A DNA stretch of 64,000 nt, from positions 2,728,001-2,792,000 of the forward strand of contig NZ_CP035103.1 of assembly GCF_006094695.1 (NCBI RefSeq), given 5' to 3'. Below, in pieces: positions 8,259 through 17,635 of this stretch (its first letter is position 1; each line of letters starts with the position of its first letter). A program made the translations under genes and the position numbers. Below the pieces are notes generated by a model. It did not search any database and had not been told where the DNA came from. It saw nothing but the letters and a program-made list of their open reading frames with translations. The DNA comes from Kocuria rosea. GTDB lineage: Bacteria > Actinomycetota > Actinomycetes > Actinomycetales > Micrococcaceae.

Positions 8259-9395
8259 TCACGTGGCGAACCGGCGTGCAGCATGATCCAAGTTGGCCAG
8301 AACTGGCACCAATCTGTCGGCAGACCTGCTTTTGACAGGTTCAGACACGACGACATGCTTTAATTCGAAGCACTGGCGCAACGCATGGTTAACTCGATCC
8401 CCGTCACGTTGATCGATGAAGGACCCATTTACCCCGTCTCGAACCAGACCGTCCGGATCTGACTCACGTGTAATGGCGACAGGCAAGGCGCAGGCCAGAG
8501 CTTCTAGAAGTGCCGTAGGAGAGCCTTCGTAGTAGGAAGTCATCAGGAAAACCCGACTGCGTCGTAGCACGGAGGCCACCTGCTCGTGAGGCAACGCCCC
8601 CAAGAGTCGCACATTGCCCAAACCAGAAACGGTGACATGCCGTTGAAGTTCTTTCATGAGTGGACCGTCACCGATGATCGTAAACACCCAATCCTGCCCA
8701 TTCTTCCAAGCCTCCTCGGCCGCCGACATCACCAGCCATGGATCTTTACCGTGGTCCAAACGACCAACCCATACGATTTCTTTAATATCCTTCAGAGCCC
8801 CTTCAGGCGAAGGACAAAATAGTCTTGGGTCGAACCAGGTTTCGGCAATGGTGAGGGAGGACGCCAGCTTGGCAAGTCGCGGTGCGTCTTCTTTGTTAAA
8901 AATTGCCACGGACATTGCGCGCCCGACAGCTCTGCGTTCCACGCGTCGGTGCAACCAGGGAAGATGTTTCCACATGGAATCGGATTTGGGGCCTAGCAAT
9001 CCCCGAGAGTTACTGTGCACGTACTGTACGTAAGGTTGCCGCAAGAAAAGACTTACGAAGCACCCGGTCTCCACCCTGTGCACATGAATCGTGCTCCTAC
9101 CAATACGGCGCCTGTACCGGATCAGTCCAGTGACAAAGCGCAGAGAATGTGGGATCCGGAAACCGGCTGGCTTTTGAATTCGATCAAAAAGGGCGACCGG
9201 CATGAAGCGCACCATGCGACCCTCCACGTCGACATTTGTCCACATCCCGATTCTGAGATCAGGCTTATCCGTTACTCCCACAATTGAAAACTGGATAGAA
9301 TTATCATGCGAAATAAAGTCGCGCACTACATTATCGATACCACCAGGCGCCCATGAAGTCGGGTCCAGATGCTCGACTATGGTGATGTTCCGCAT
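8259..9395 (-). CDS. GT4-type (group 1) glycosyltransferase
   Basis: A 378-residue GT-B glycosyltransferase. The N-terminal acceptor domain begins MRNITIVEHLDPTSWAPGG. The C-terminal nucleotide-sugar domain has VWVGRLDHGKDPWLV, IIGDGPLMKELQ and the E-x7-E region EGSPTALLEALACALPV. The sugar and acceptor cannot be read from sequence. The ATG at 9395 begins two bases after the TGA of the upstream TagA-like gene (TGAAATG), which suggests coupled translation. The gene is lower in GC than core genes, as expected of a horizontally acquired EPS locus. Confidence 0.82.
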   Translation of the reverse strand: MRNITIVEHLDPTSWAPGGIDNVVRDFISHDNSIQFSIVGVTDKPDLRIGMWTNVDVEGRMVRFMPVALFDRIQKPAGFRIPHSLRFVTGLIRYRRRIGRSTIHVHRVETGCFVSLFLRQPYVQYVHSNSRGLLGPKSDSMWKHLPWLHRRVERRAVGRAMSVAIFNKEDAPRLAKLASSLTIAETWFDPRLFCPSPEGALKDIKEIVWVGRLDHGKDPWLVMSAAEEAWKNGQDWVFTIIGDGPLMKELQRHVTVSGLGNVRLLGALPHEQVASVLRRSRVFLMTSYYEGSPTALLEALACALPVAITRESDPDGLVRDGVNGSFIDQRDGDRVNHALRQCFELKHVVVSEPVKSRSADRLVPVLANLDHAARRFAT

Positions 9396-9396
9396 T

Positions 9397-10221
9397 TCAT
9401 GCACGGCCGAGCCAACCCCTGACAGCAATTTTATTCTTCAATTCAAACAGCCCTTCGCGCAGGACAATTGCCAAAAAAGTATAGTTACCAAACAAATATC
9501 GCCGCCACAATCGTCGGGGCTCTGTGGCGAGGCGGAAAACCCACTCAGAACCAGTAAGGCGGAACACTCGCGGCGCCTCCTTAACAGTGCCAGAAAAAAA
9601 GTCGAAAGCAGCGCCGACTCCAATGCACACCGTTTGGGTTTGCTCAGCCAGAACAGAAGAGGTTATGTCTTGCTTGGGAGTGCCTAACCCAATCCAAACA
9701 ATACTAGCTCCGGATGCCCTAATTCTTTCAGTGCATTCATCAAAAAGGGTTTTATTCGCTGGCGCGATAGGTGGGGCATACCACCCTGCTACCCTCAGGC
9801 CGGGGAATTGTTGCTTCATTTTTTCCATCATCCGGAGCATCGATTCATCCGTACCCCCGATGAAGTAGTGAGAAATTTCTGAGTTTTCGCTTTTTTCCAA
9901 GCTGGACACAAAAAAGGATGGGCCGCGCACTCGCTGCGGCAGTGTTGAACCCTTTAGCGCTGCCCGCAGAAACATTATTAGCCACACGGGGGTGCCATCC
10001 GGCAGATTTAGTCCGTGACCGAGCATCACTTCTTGGTAGGCCCGATCCTTGCTTGCCAACGCGACGCAATATGAATTTGCGAGGCGAACTGGGACTCCAG
10101 TGGCGGGAGGCCGTTCTGCAATATTTAAACAAAATTCGACAGCATTTTCAAATTTCGTGACCGAAAAAGGCACTCCTCCGACCCGCTCCGTCGGGACCTT
10201 GAATATCCCATCGTGGCCCAT
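9397..10221 (-). CDS. WecG/TagA/CpsF-family glycosyltransferase (GT26)
   Basis: A 274-residue GT26 enzyme that would add a sugar, often an N-acetylmannosamine-type residue, to a polyprenyl-linked intermediate at the inner membrane face. Family landmarks are LANSYCVALASKD, LPDGTPVWLIM (the family Asp), GLGTPKQD and GVGAAFDFFSGTVKEAP, followed by an ARG-rich C-terminal helix (EWVFRLATEPRRLWRRY). The ATG at 10221 has AAGGGGCGG upstream. The gene is low in GC and probably co-transcribed with the GT4 gene downstream. A broken paralogue lies at 16477-17276. Confidence 0.86.
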   Translation of the reverse strand: MGHDGIFKVPTERVGGVPFSVTKFENAVEFCLNIAERPPATGVPVRLANSYCVALASKDRAYQEVMLGHGLNLPDGTPVWLIMFLRAALKGSTLPQRVRGPSFFVSSLEKSENSEISHYFIGGTDESMLRMMEKMKQQFPGLRVAGWYAPPIAPANKTLFDECTERIRASGASIVWIGLGTPKQDITSSVLAEQTQTVCIGVGAAFDFFSGTVKEAPRVFRLTGSEWVFRLATEPRRLWRRYLFGNYTFLAIVLREGLFELKNKIAVRGWLGRA

Positions 10222-10777
10222 TTCCGCCCCTTCTTACTTTGCGACAGTGCACATAGAGAGAACTCCAGGCCATACGATCTCCCCCATGGCATGACGTTTA
10301 CATGACTCAAGACCTACTTAGTAAGTTGCCAAGCGCCAAATGAGGTGCCCTGCGGTCCCATGCCCGCGGTCCATGTGGTGACCGTAGTCTGCCGTCCGAT
10401 GCCTCTACTGTTTTGGTCATGACCGCCCAAAGGCGGCCAGACACATTACGTTTATGAAGATCGGCAGGACTTTCCTGGTTGGGATCGTCTACGTCCGGCT
10501 TGGCAAAGTCTCAGAATTGTATCGCCGCCTGTCAGCGGGTCAGGGAAGCTGCCTTGTCCCCACATGTGCGGGTTCTCATCCTGTGCGCGGGATGCGATGC
10601 AGGGCGTAGCGTGAGTTGAGCCCTCCGATCTCCGAGGCGCCCGCCCGGCATAAGCACGACCGGAGGGCATGCACGTCGCTCATGGTGACGTCGCTGTCCG
10701 AGCCCTCCAGAGATCTCACGCTTACGAAGATGGTCAGGTTCTTCAATCCAGTTCAAGTGTTCGGAGTTTGACACACC
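10222..10777. other. intergenic region between divergent tagA-like and gmd genes
   Basis: About 555 bases with no supportable gene. It separates divergently transcribed EPS genes and so must hold two promoters. A gmd ribosome binding site, GGAG, is visible at about 10760. A short stem (CCGCC-CAAA-GGCGG) at about 10425 is too weak to call a terminator. Nothing else is recognised. Confidence 0.4.
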
Positions 10778-11797
10778 ATGAAGAAGGCTTTCATCACCGG
10801 GATCACCGGTCAGGACGGCTCCTACCTGGCGGAGCTGCTGCTCGCCAAGGGCTACGAGGTCCACGGGCTGATCCGTCGCGCCTCAACCTTCAACACCCAC
10901 CGGATCGACCACCTCTACACCGACCCGCACGAGACCGACGCGAAGCTGTTCCTGCACTACGGCGACCTCTCCGACGGCTCCCGCCTGGTCACGCTGATGG
11001 CGCAGATCCGCCCCGACGAGGTCTACAACCTCGCCGCCCAGTCCCACGTGAAGGTCTCCTTCGAAGAGCCCGAGCACACCGGGGACACCACTGGGCTGGG
11101 CACCGTGCGCCTGCTCGAGGCGATGCGCCTGGCCAACGTGGACGCCCGCTACTACCAGGCCTCCACCAGTGAGCTCTACGGCGCCACCCCGCCCCCGCAG
11201 CACGAGGACACCCCCTTCTACCCCCGCTCCCCCTACGGGGCGGCGAAGATCTACTCCTACTGGATCACCAAGAACTACCGCGAGGCCTACGACATGTACG
11301 CCGTCAACGGGATCCTCTTCAACCACGAGTCCCCCCGCCGCGGCGAGACCTTCGTGACCCGCAAGATCACCCGGGCCGTGGCCGCGATCAAGGCCGGCAC
11401 CCAGGACAAGCTCTACATGGGCAACCTCCAGGCCATCCGCGACTGGGGCTACGCCGCCGAGTACGTCGAGGGCATGTGGCGGATGCTCCAGGCCGACGAG
11501 CCCGAGGACTTCGTGCTCGCCACCGGCCACCCGTGCACGGTCCGGGAGTTCCTCGAGATCTCCTTCGACCACGCCGGGCTGGACTGGCGCGAGCACGTCG
11601 AGTTCGACGAGCGCTACCTGCGACCCACCGAAGTCGACGCCCTCATCGGCGACCCCGCCAAGGCCAAGGACAAGCTCGGCTGGGAAGCCACCGTCAAAGC
11701 CCCCGAACTCGCCAAGCTCATGGTCGACGCCGACATCGCCCTGCTCGCCAACGACGCCTGGATCGACACCGTCGACCTCGCCTCCTGGACCAAATGA
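10778..11797 (+). CDS. gmd: GDP-mannose 4,6-dehydratase (copy 1)
   Basis: Gmd converts GDP-D-mannose to GDP-4-keto-6-deoxy-D-mannose, the first step to GDP-L-fucose. The 339-residue extended short-chain dehydrogenase has the NAD(P)-binding motif [15 protein letters not shown] at 7-21, the [12 protein letters not shown] stretch, the catalytic STSELYG, and [10 protein letters not shown] with the Tyr-x3-Lys pair. [16 protein letters not shown] is Gmd-specific. fcl follows 26 bases later. The gene is nearly identical to the copy at 41559, differing at only a few residues near the C-terminus. Confidence 0.95.
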   Translation: MKKAFITGITGQDGSYLAELLLAKGYEVHGLIRRASTFNTHRIDHLYTDPHETDAKLFLHYGDLSDGSRLVTLMAQIRPDEVYNLAAQSHVKVSFEEPEHTGDTTGLGTVRLLEAMRLANVDARYYQASTSELYGATPPPQHEDTPFYPRSPYGAAKIYSYWITKNYREAYDMYAVNGILFNHESPRRGETFVTRKITRAVAAIKAGTQDKLYMGNLQAIRDWGYAAEYVEGMWRMLQADEPEDFVLATGHPCTVREFLEISFDHAGLDWREHVEFDERYLRPTEVDALIGDPAKAKDKLGWEATVKAPELAKLMVDADIALLANDAWIDTVDLASWTK

Positions 11798-12826
11798 CCC
11801 GGGAAGCGACAGGAAAAGCACCCATGACACAGACACCCACCACCACGGCCCCCGCCGATACCACCACCGGGTTCGTCCCAGGCCCGCTGGATCGCACCGC
11901 CCCGTTCTACGTGGCCGGCCACCGCGGCCTGGTCGGCTCCGCGATCTGGCGCCGGCTCCAGTCCGAAGGCTTCACCGACCTCATCGGCCGCACCTCCGCC
12001 GAGCTGGACCTGAAGGACCGCGACGCCGTGTTCGCCTTCTTCGCGCACACCAAGCCCCGCTACGTGGTGCTGGCCGCGGCGAAGGTCGGCGGGATCCTCG
12101 CCAACAACACCTACCCCGTGGACTTCCTCTCGGAGAACCTGCGGATCCAGGTCAACGTCCTCGACGCCGCCCTGGCCCACGGAGTGGAGCGCGTCCTGTT
12201 CCTGGGGTCCTCCTGCATCTACCCGAAGCTGGCCCCGCAGCCGCTGAAGGAGGAGTACCTGCTCACCGGGCACCTGGAGCCCACCAACGACGCCTACGCG
12301 ATCGCCAAGATCGCCGGCATCCTGCAGATCCAGGCCGTGCGCCGCCAGTACGGGCTGCCATGGATCTCCGCGATGCCCACCAACCTCTACGGGCCCGGGG
12401 ACAACTTCTCCCCCACCGGCTCCCACGTCCTGCCGGCCATGATCCGCCGCTACGAGGAAGCTCGGATTTCGGGCGCCGAGTCGGTGACCAACTGGGGCAC
12501 CGGCTCCCCGCTGCGGGAGTTCCTGCACGTCGACGACATGGCCGAGGCCTGCCTGCACCTGCTCGAGCACTACGACGGCCCCGAGCACGTCAACGTGGGC
12601 ACCGGCACCGACGTCACCATCAAGGAGCTCGCCGGACTCGTCGCCGAGGCCGTGGGCTACGAAGGGCGCATCGAGTGGGACACCACCAAGCCCGACGGCA
12701 CCCCGCGCAAGCTCATGGACGTCACCAAACTCGCCAACGCCGGCTGGACCGCCCGCATCCCGCTGCAGGAGGGACTCCGGTCCACGGTCGACTGGTACCG
12801 AGAGCACCAGGACGGCATCCGCGAAT
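10781..12826 (+). repeat. direct repeat: gmd-fcl copy 1 (partner 41574-43604)
   Basis: The two gmd-fcl pairs lie on the same strand about 30.8 kb apart. Identity starts abruptly at AAGAAGGCTTTCATCACC just after each gmd start and runs with almost no differences for over 700 bases. Patches of difference follow at the gmd 3' end, the intergenic gap and the fcl 5' end, and near-identity returns through the middle of fcl. Recombination between the copies would delete the DNA between them, including rplY and pth. Confidence 0.92.
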
Positions 12827-12828
12827 AA
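11824..12828 (+). CDS. fcl: GDP-L-fucose synthase (copy 1)
   Basis: Fcl (WcaG) epimerises and reduces the Gmd product to GDP-L-fucose. The 334-residue protein has the cofactor motif GHRGLVGSAI, the catalytic SSCIYPK, and YAIAKIAG with the Tyr-x3-Lys pair. MPTNLYGPGDNFSPTGSHV is characteristic of the family. The first 22 residues before the fold (MTQTPTTTAPADTTT...) are a low-complexity extension that differs from the one in copy 2. The gene forms a two-gene unit with gmd. Confidence 0.95.
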   Translation: MTQTPTTTAPADTTTGFVPGPLDRTAPFYVAGHRGLVGSAIWRRLQSEGFTDLIGRTSAELDLKDRDAVFAFFAHTKPRYVVLAAAKVGGILANNTYPVDFLSENLRIQVNVLDAALAHGVERVLFLGSSCIYPKLAPQPLKEEYLLTGHLEPTNDAYAIAKIAGILQIQAVRRQYGLPWISAMPTNLYGPGDNFSPTGSHVLPAMIRRYEEARISGAESVTNWGTGSPLREFLHVDDMAEACLHLLEHYDGPEHVNVGTGTDVTIKELAGLVAEAVGYEGRIEWDTTKPDGTPRKLMDVTKLANAGWTARIPLQEGLRSTVDWYREHQDGIRE

Positions 12829-13037
12829 CGCTCGTCCTGATCTCCAGAGCTCATGTCGGAGGCCGTGGCGGCATTCCGGAAGTATCACCCCGACGAGAAC
12901 GCGCTGCTGCGTCACCGTCATAGTCCGCAGATCTTTCGCGGCACTTTTGGCCCGGAAAGAGTGGCGTCCACCACCGCCGGACAATCACTGCGACAGCACT
13001 GCTGAGTCGGACGAGGGCAAATGTGGCGGACACTACA
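12829..13037. other. intergenic between convergent fcl and pth
   Basis: About 210 bases. An open frame of 50 codons starting at ATG 12853 (MSEAVAAFRKYHPDENALL) is seen but has no ribosome binding site or known family, and I do not call it. No strong terminator hairpin was found. Confidence 0.3.
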
Positions 13038-13616
13038 TCATCGAGAATGGAACCTTTGCTGCGCTTCGAGCAGCCCGTTCTCGACAAGGTGCTCCACCGC
13101 GTCGGCGGCATCGTCGAGCAGGAAGGGCAGCTCCTTGCCCTCGGTGGAGGAGAACGGCTTGAGCACGTAGGAGGCGGCGTCCATCCGGCCCGGGGGGCGG
13201 CCCACGCCCACGCGCACGCGGTAGTAGTCCTTGGTGGACAGGGCCTTGGACATGTCCCTCAGGCCGTTGTGCCCGCCCTCTCCTCCGCCGATCTTCAGTT
13301 TGACGGCGGCGAAGGGGATGTCGATCTCGTCGTGCACGGCGATGACCCGTTCAGCGGGGATGCCGTAGAACTTGGCGAGGCCGGCCACGGGCCCGCCGGA
13401 GGTGTTCATGTAGGTCATGGGTTTGGCCAGGACCACGCGCGGCCCGCCCGGGCGCAGGCGGGACTCCAGGACCTGGGCGCGAGTCTTGTGCACCTTGAAG
13501 GTCCCGCCGAGCCGGGAGGCGAGCTCGTCGAGGACCATCTGCCCCACGTTGTGCCGGGTCCGGGCGTACTCGGGGCCGGGGTTGCCCAGTCCCACGACCA
13601 GCCATGCGTCGGACAT
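13038..13616 (-). CDS. pth: peptidyl-tRNA hydrolase
   Basis: Pth cleaves the ester bond of peptidyl-tRNA that drops off ribosomes and is essential in most bacteria. The 192-residue protein is of normal family length. It has [22 protein letters not shown] (catalytic His in the RHN motif), [11 protein letters not shown] with the substrate-binding Asn, HDEIDIPF with the catalytic Asp, and [13 protein letters not shown]. The ATG at 13616 follows GGAGG by five bases, which rules out the longer frame. It lies downstream of rplY, the usual actinobacterial order, here embedded in the EPS island. Confidence 0.95.
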   Translation of the reverse strand: MSDAWLVVGLGNPGPEYARTRHNVGQMVLDELASRLGGTFKVHKTRAQVLESRLRPGGPRVVLAKPMTYMNTSGGPVAGLAKFYGIPAERVIAVHDEIDIPFAAVKLKIGGGEGGHNGLRDMSKALSTKDYYRVRVGVGRPPGRMDAASYVLKPFSSTEGKELPFLLDDAADAVEHLVENGLLEAQQRFHSR

Positions 13617-13653
13617 CGGTGCCTCCATCGAAGTGGTGAAGAGAGCGGTCATG

Positions 13654-13691
13654 CGAAGTGCGGGGCGGCTCGCAAGCCGCCCCGCACTTCG
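13654..13691 (-). terminator. 17-base-pair hairpin between rplY and pth
   Basis: CGAAGTGCGGGGCGGCT (13654-13670) and its exact complement at 13675-13691 enclose a CGCA loop. The stem lies in the 106-base gap between rplY and pth with no U-tract. It could terminate or attenuate transcription after rplY, or process the transcript. Confidence 0.7.
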
Positions 13692-13722
13692 AGGATCACG
13701 TGGATCAGGTGAGCGGTGAGGC

Positions 13723-14334
13723 TCAGGCCTCGTTCTCGGCGACGACGTCGCCCTCGGGGGCCTCGGTCTCGCCCTCGGTGTCACCGAGGTCCTGGGCCTG
13801 GGGCTCGGAGACGTTGATGACCAGCAGCTCCGGGTCGGAGACCATGGTCACGCCCTCGGGCAGGCGGACGTCGGCGGCGTAGACGTGGTCGCCCACGCCG
13901 TGGCCGTCGAGGTTGATGGTGACGGAGTCGGGCACGTTCAAGGCGTCGGCCTCGACGGTGAGGGTGTTCTCCTCGACGTTGTGCACGGCGGTCGGGTCGA
14001 CCTCGCCGATGACGTGGACGGGGATCTCGACCTCAACCTTCTCGCCGCGGCGCACGGCGAGCAGGTCGATGTGCAGGATCTCCGGGCGAGTCGCGTGGCG
14101 CTGGATGTCCTTGACCATGACCAGCTGGGTGCTGCCCTCGACGTCGAGCTCGAGCACGGCGTTGGAGTGGCGCACGGCGAGCATGGTCTCGTGGCCGGGG
14201 ATGATCACGTGCTGCGGCTCGGCGCCGTGGCCGTAGACGACCGCGGGGATCTGGTCGTTGTTGCGGATGCGGCGGGCGTAGCCCTTGCCGAAGTCGCTGC
14301 GCGTGGTGGCCGGGATGCGGATGGTGTCAGCCAT
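13723..14334 (-). CDS. rplY: 50S ribosomal protein L25 (general stress protein Ctc/TL5 type)
   Basis: L25 binds 5S rRNA. This is the long, two-domain TL5/CTC form of 203 residues. The N-terminal L25 domain has [27 protein letters not shown], and the beta C-terminal domain carries [11 protein letters not shown] and [18 protein letters not shown], ending in an acidic tail ([17 protein letters not shown]). The ATG at 14334 has GAGGAG five bases upstream. pth follows downstream after a strong hairpin. Confidence 0.95.
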   Translation of the reverse strand: MADTIRIPATTRSDFGKGYARRIRNNDQIPAVVYGHGAEPQHVIIPGHETMLAVRHSNAVLELDVEGSTQLVMVKDIQRHATRPEILHIDLLAVRRGEKVEVEIPVHVIGEVDPTAVHNVEENTLTVEADALNVPDSVTINLDGHGVGDHVYAADVRLPEGVTMVSDPELLVINVSEPQAQDLGDTEGETEAPEGDVVAENEA

Positions 14335-14855
14335 GGGAACTCCTCGAAGTCGGGTCTGTCGTCTGAATGGCCAGGCGATACCGGCCGCAGACCCTCCCCA
14401 GTCGTCTGAACTCCGGGCGACGCGCCTTGCGGGGCGCCGCACCGGGGGGGCGGGAACGTTCAACCAGCCGTCGTCGATCACGGGACCCGCAGGGGTCCCC
14501 TCGCCTTGGCAACCGCACAAGGCTAGCACGGGACTGGCACGGGCTGCATTGAGGGACATCACCCCTAGTCATCACGATAGTAAATTCACACAAGGCCATT
14601 ATTGGACAAAAGTAAGCATCGGCCAGACGTTCACCTTAGAGTCGGTACCGCGGCTTCCACGGCCCGTCGGATTACCCCGGCGGGCCGGACGGATCCGGTC
14701 GATGGGGGTCGGCCGGCTGGTACGGTCCGTGCGCTGAACGATCAGGCATCCAAGGCAAAGACAAGCCCTTAGAGAGGGCCATGTCGCCCTGCCCACCGCC
14801 AGGAGGTTCCAGCACGCACGGTTTCGTCCACCGCAGTGGGGAAAGGACGACAACT
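14335..14855. other. intergenic between divergent rplY and sugar transferase 1
   Basis: About 520 bases without a gene. The part from 14560 to 14640 is AT-rich (CACGATAGTAAATTCACAC) and probably carries the divergent promoters. A small stem, GGGACCC-GCAG-GGGTCCC, lies at 14482-14499 in the rplY leader. A frame open from 14781 reaches the sugar transferase, but the conserved GTG start at 14856 is preferred. Unlike the leaders of paralogues 2 and 3, no GCACTTG motif is seen. Confidence 0.4.
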
Positions 14856-16331
14856 GTGCTCAAACAGACCGACATGTCGCGGTCCGCCTCGTGGCAGGAC
14901 AACTACGTGCGCACCGTGCGGACGACGGACGCCACGGCCCTGGCGTTGACCGTGGCCGCTGCTCAGCTCATCCGTTTCGGGTTCGAGAGCGGGACTCTGT
15001 TCGTCCGAGGGTGGGGATTGCCATATTGGGGTGTCGGTGTCCTTCTCGGCCTGGCCTGGTGGGCATGGCTGGATTTGCGCGGCACTCGGGACATCCGGCT
15101 TGTCGGACAGGGCATCGAGGAATCGAAGGAACTGGTCAACGCAACGCTGGTCCTGTTCGGCGCCATCGCCATTGTCTCCTACGCGCTGAATCTCTCCACT
15201 GCACGGGGCTACGTGATCGTGGCACTCCCCCTGGGCATGGGTCTGTTGCTTCTGGGCCGTGGTCGGATTCGGCGGCAGCTGACCCTTCAGCGGTATGCCG
15301 GCGTGGCGACTTCTCGGACGATGGTCGTGGGCCGTCCGCCGGGGGTCCTCGAGACCGTCAAGTCCCTGCGAAAGCACCCCGGAGCCGGATTCGACCCCGT
15401 GGCCGTGTATGCACCGGCCTCCTCCCGGCCGCTGCCGGTCTCTCTGGCCGCGATGGAACAGCCACCGAACCTGTTGCCCGACGGCCAGTCCCCGGAAGTG
15501 CTCAGCCTGTTGGAAGCCTGCCGAGACCGGCAGATCGAGGTACTGGTGCTGTGCGCAAGCGCTCCCTTCAGTCCCGAGGAGATCCGGCACCTGAGCTGGT
15601 ACCTGGCCGACGAGCGGATCCGGCTGGTCCTCGACACCGGCCTGACGGACATCGCAGGACCTCGGATCCACACCCAGCACGTGGCCGGCCTGCCGCTGAT
15701 CCACGTCTCCACGCCGAAGATGACCCGCGCCCGCCTTCTGCTGAAACGCACGGTGGATGTCGTCGGTGCCGGTGGGGCCCTGCTCGTGCTCTCGCCCGTC
15801 ATGTTGGTCCTGTCCCTCATCGTCAAGGCCCATGACGGCGGACCAGCTTTCTTCACCCAGGAGCGAGTCGGACTGGACGGCTCCCACTTCAAGATGCTCA
15901 AGTTCCGCTCCATGTACACCGACGCGGAAGAGCGCAGGCACGCACTTCTCGCGGCCAACGAGGGAGCAGGCGGGGTGCTCTTCAAGATGAAGGACGACCC
16001 GCGGGTCACGGCTCCAGGGCGGTGGATGCGCAAGTACAGCCTTGATGAACTGCCGCAGCTGATGAATGTGCTCGCTGGCCAGATGTCGCTGGTCGGCCCC
16101 CGTCCGCCATTGGCGAGCGAGGTCGAGAGGTACGAGGACCATGTGCACCGCCGGCTCCGGGTCAAGCCCGGGATCACCGGACTGTGGCAGGTGTCCGGTC
16201 GCTCGAATCTCGACTGGGACCAGGCCGTGCGACTCGACCTCTACTACGTGGAGAACTGGTCCCCGGTGCAGGACCTGGTCATCCTGCTGCGCACCGTCAA
16301 GGCCGTGTTGGCTCGCGAAGGTGCCTATTGA
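14856..16331 (+). CDS. polyprenyl-phosphate sugar-1-phosphate transferase, paralogue 1
   Basis: The initiating enzyme of Wzy-dependent EPS: it transfers a hexose-1-phosphate from a nucleotide sugar to undecaprenyl phosphate in the membrane. The 491-residue WbaP/WcaJ-type protein has four or five N-terminal membrane segments (about 30-150), a CoA-binding-like middle domain (MVVGRPPGVLETVKSL), a further hydrophobic helix near 300, and the C-terminal Bac_transf domain with KMLKFRSMY, SLDELPQLMNVL (catalytic Asp-Glu), VGPRPP and PGITGLWQVSGRS. The GTG at 14856 follows AAAGGA and matches the VLK start of both paralogues. Sugar specificity is unknown. Confidence 0.9.
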   Translation: MLKQTDMSRSASWQDNYVRTVRTTDATALALTVAAAQLIRFGFESGTLFVRGWGLPYWGVGVLLGLAWWAWLDLRGTRDIRLVGQGIEESKELVNATLVLFGAIAIVSYALNLSTARGYVIVALPLGMGLLLLGRGRIRRQLTLQRYAGVATSRTMVVGRPPGVLETVKSLRKHPGAGFDPVAVYAPASSRPLPVSLAAMEQPPNLLPDGQSPEVLSLLEACRDRQIEVLVLCASAPFSPEEIRHLSWYLADERIRLVLDTGLTDIAGPRIHTQHVAGLPLIHVSTPKMTRARLLLKRTVDVVGAGGALLVLSPVMLVLSLIVKAHDGGPAFFTQERVGLDGSHFKMLKFRSMYTDAEERRHALLAANEGAGGVLFKMKDDPRVTAPGRWMRKYSLDELPQLMNVLAGQMSLVGPRPPLASEVERYEDHVHRRLRVKPGITGLWQVSGRSNLDWDQAVRLDLYYVENWSPVQDLVILLRTVKAVLAREGAY

Positions 16332-16476
16332 CCGGACGCGCCGCGGTTGCGGGGAGTCAGCCGTCCGACCGCGAGCGGGTCTCACCGCGGCTCTGCGAGC
16401 GTGCACCACCTGGTCCCGAGCCAAGGTCAACGACTGCCGGACGGCCGCAGCGTCCGCCCCCTGACCGGAGACGGCC

Positions 16477-17276
16477 TCATCGTCCGGCCGACGCGCCCGT
16501 TCCCCCGCGGGCGACCTTGATGGCCAGCAGGTAGGCCAGGACCCACGGCTCGACGAGGTACCGGTGGCCCAGCCGCCGCGGCTGAGTGACCACCCGGTAG
16601 GCCCACTCCAGCCCGATGGGCCCGAGCCAGCGCGGCGGCGGCTTCTGGATGCCGGCGTACTCGTCGATCCCGCCGCCGACGGCCGCGTAGATCGCCGTGG
16701 GCAGCTCTTCCCAGCGCCGGCTCAGGAACTCCTCCTGCAACGGCATGCCCAGGCCCAAGATCACGAAGTCCGGCCGGAACTCCTGGAGGGACCGGACGAT
16801 GTGGTCCTCGAGCACGGGGTTCCAGCCCTCCCCCGGCCAGCCCTCGATCCGCCCGTCGGGGCGTCCCGCCGGAGCAGGTCCACCGTGCGGGCGTTGCCGG
16901 CGGGGGTCGCGCCGACGACGGCGACGCGCCGCACCGGGGTGCGTCCCATCAGGCCGGGCAGCCAGTCCAGGGTGCCGAGGCGGTGCCGCTTGGCGCTGAG
17001 GTCGCGCCCGGATCGCCACTTGGCCAGCTTCAGGACGGGGAAGCCGTCCGTCAGCACCACGTCGGCCTTCTCGTAGAAGGCGCGGAACGTCGGGTTGACC
17101 TCCCACGTGTAGAGACTGTGCAGGTTGTGGGCCAGGACGGCGGCCTTGCGCCGCTCCTGCCACGTGGCCGAGATCCACCGGTGCAGCTCCTCGGCGTCCA
17201 TCGGCGTCACGCGGACACCGCTGACCGGGATCTCGATCGGGTCCGTGCTCCGGTCACGGGACTGGTGCTTCAACAT
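16477..17276 (-). pseudogene. frameshifted WecG/TagA/CpsF glycosyltransferase
   Basis: A GT26 gene split between two frames. From the ATG at 17276 (GGGGGAG five bases upstream) the first frame encodes VSGVRVTPMDAEELHRWI, NLHSLYTWE and TDGFPVLKLAKW, and reaches VDLLRRDAP. The family sequence then continues in the next frame from DGRIEGWPGEGWNP through GLGMPLQEEF and GGGIDEYAGIQK to the stop at 16477. The shift is a net one-base loss near 16855. Either a recent mutation or a sequencing error would explain it, because both halves are otherwise well preserved. Confidence 0.82.
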
Positions 17277-17635
17277 GCGAACTCCCCCTGTGCTGCGCCT
17301 CTGCGGCGCTTCGCTCCCCCGCCGGGACCCGGGGACCGGGCCGGCTGCTGAGCAGGGAGCACCGCCCATGGTGCGGCGGGATCCCCCCGGATCCCGCCGG
17401 CGGACCGGCACCCCTGCAGCGCACGTCTCGCGGCCACCAGCCCTGGGGACCGGCGAACATGCGCTTGCATTTACGCTAGCAAAGAGAGTGGAGCATCCAC
17501 CCCTCGGGACTGTCCCCTGTTAAGCACCTGTTTACATCGATGTGCACTTGTAAAGTCATCGATGGGGGCCGGAACCACGCCGGGGGGCGTAGGAGGAGTG
17601 TTCCGGCCCCCGCACACTCGGGGGGAGTGACCAAC
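17277..17635 (+). promoter_or_regulatory. leader of sugar transferase 2 with repeated palindromic sites
   Basis: About 360 bases without a gene between divergent genes. Two copies of the 8-base palindrome CATCGATG (17535-17542 and 17557-17564) lie 22 bases apart, two helical turns. An inverted repeat TTTACA-N12-TGTAAA (17531-17554) overlaps the first. GCACTTG (17544-17550) and GCGCTTGCAT (17461-17470) match motifs in the leaders at 21996 and 59996. The cluster looks like an operator region; the regulator is unknown. Confidence 0.5.

Noticed and set aside
12853..13005. 50-codon frame MSEAVAAFRKYHPDE between fcl and pth
   Set aside because: No ribosome binding site, no family, and it lies between convergent genes.
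14769..16430. 553-residue minus-strand open frame opposite sugar transferase 1 (and similar ones at 17471-19108 and 22018-23742)
   Set aside because: Shadows of the three paralogous sugar transferases. They look similar to each other only because the plus-strand genes are paralogues.
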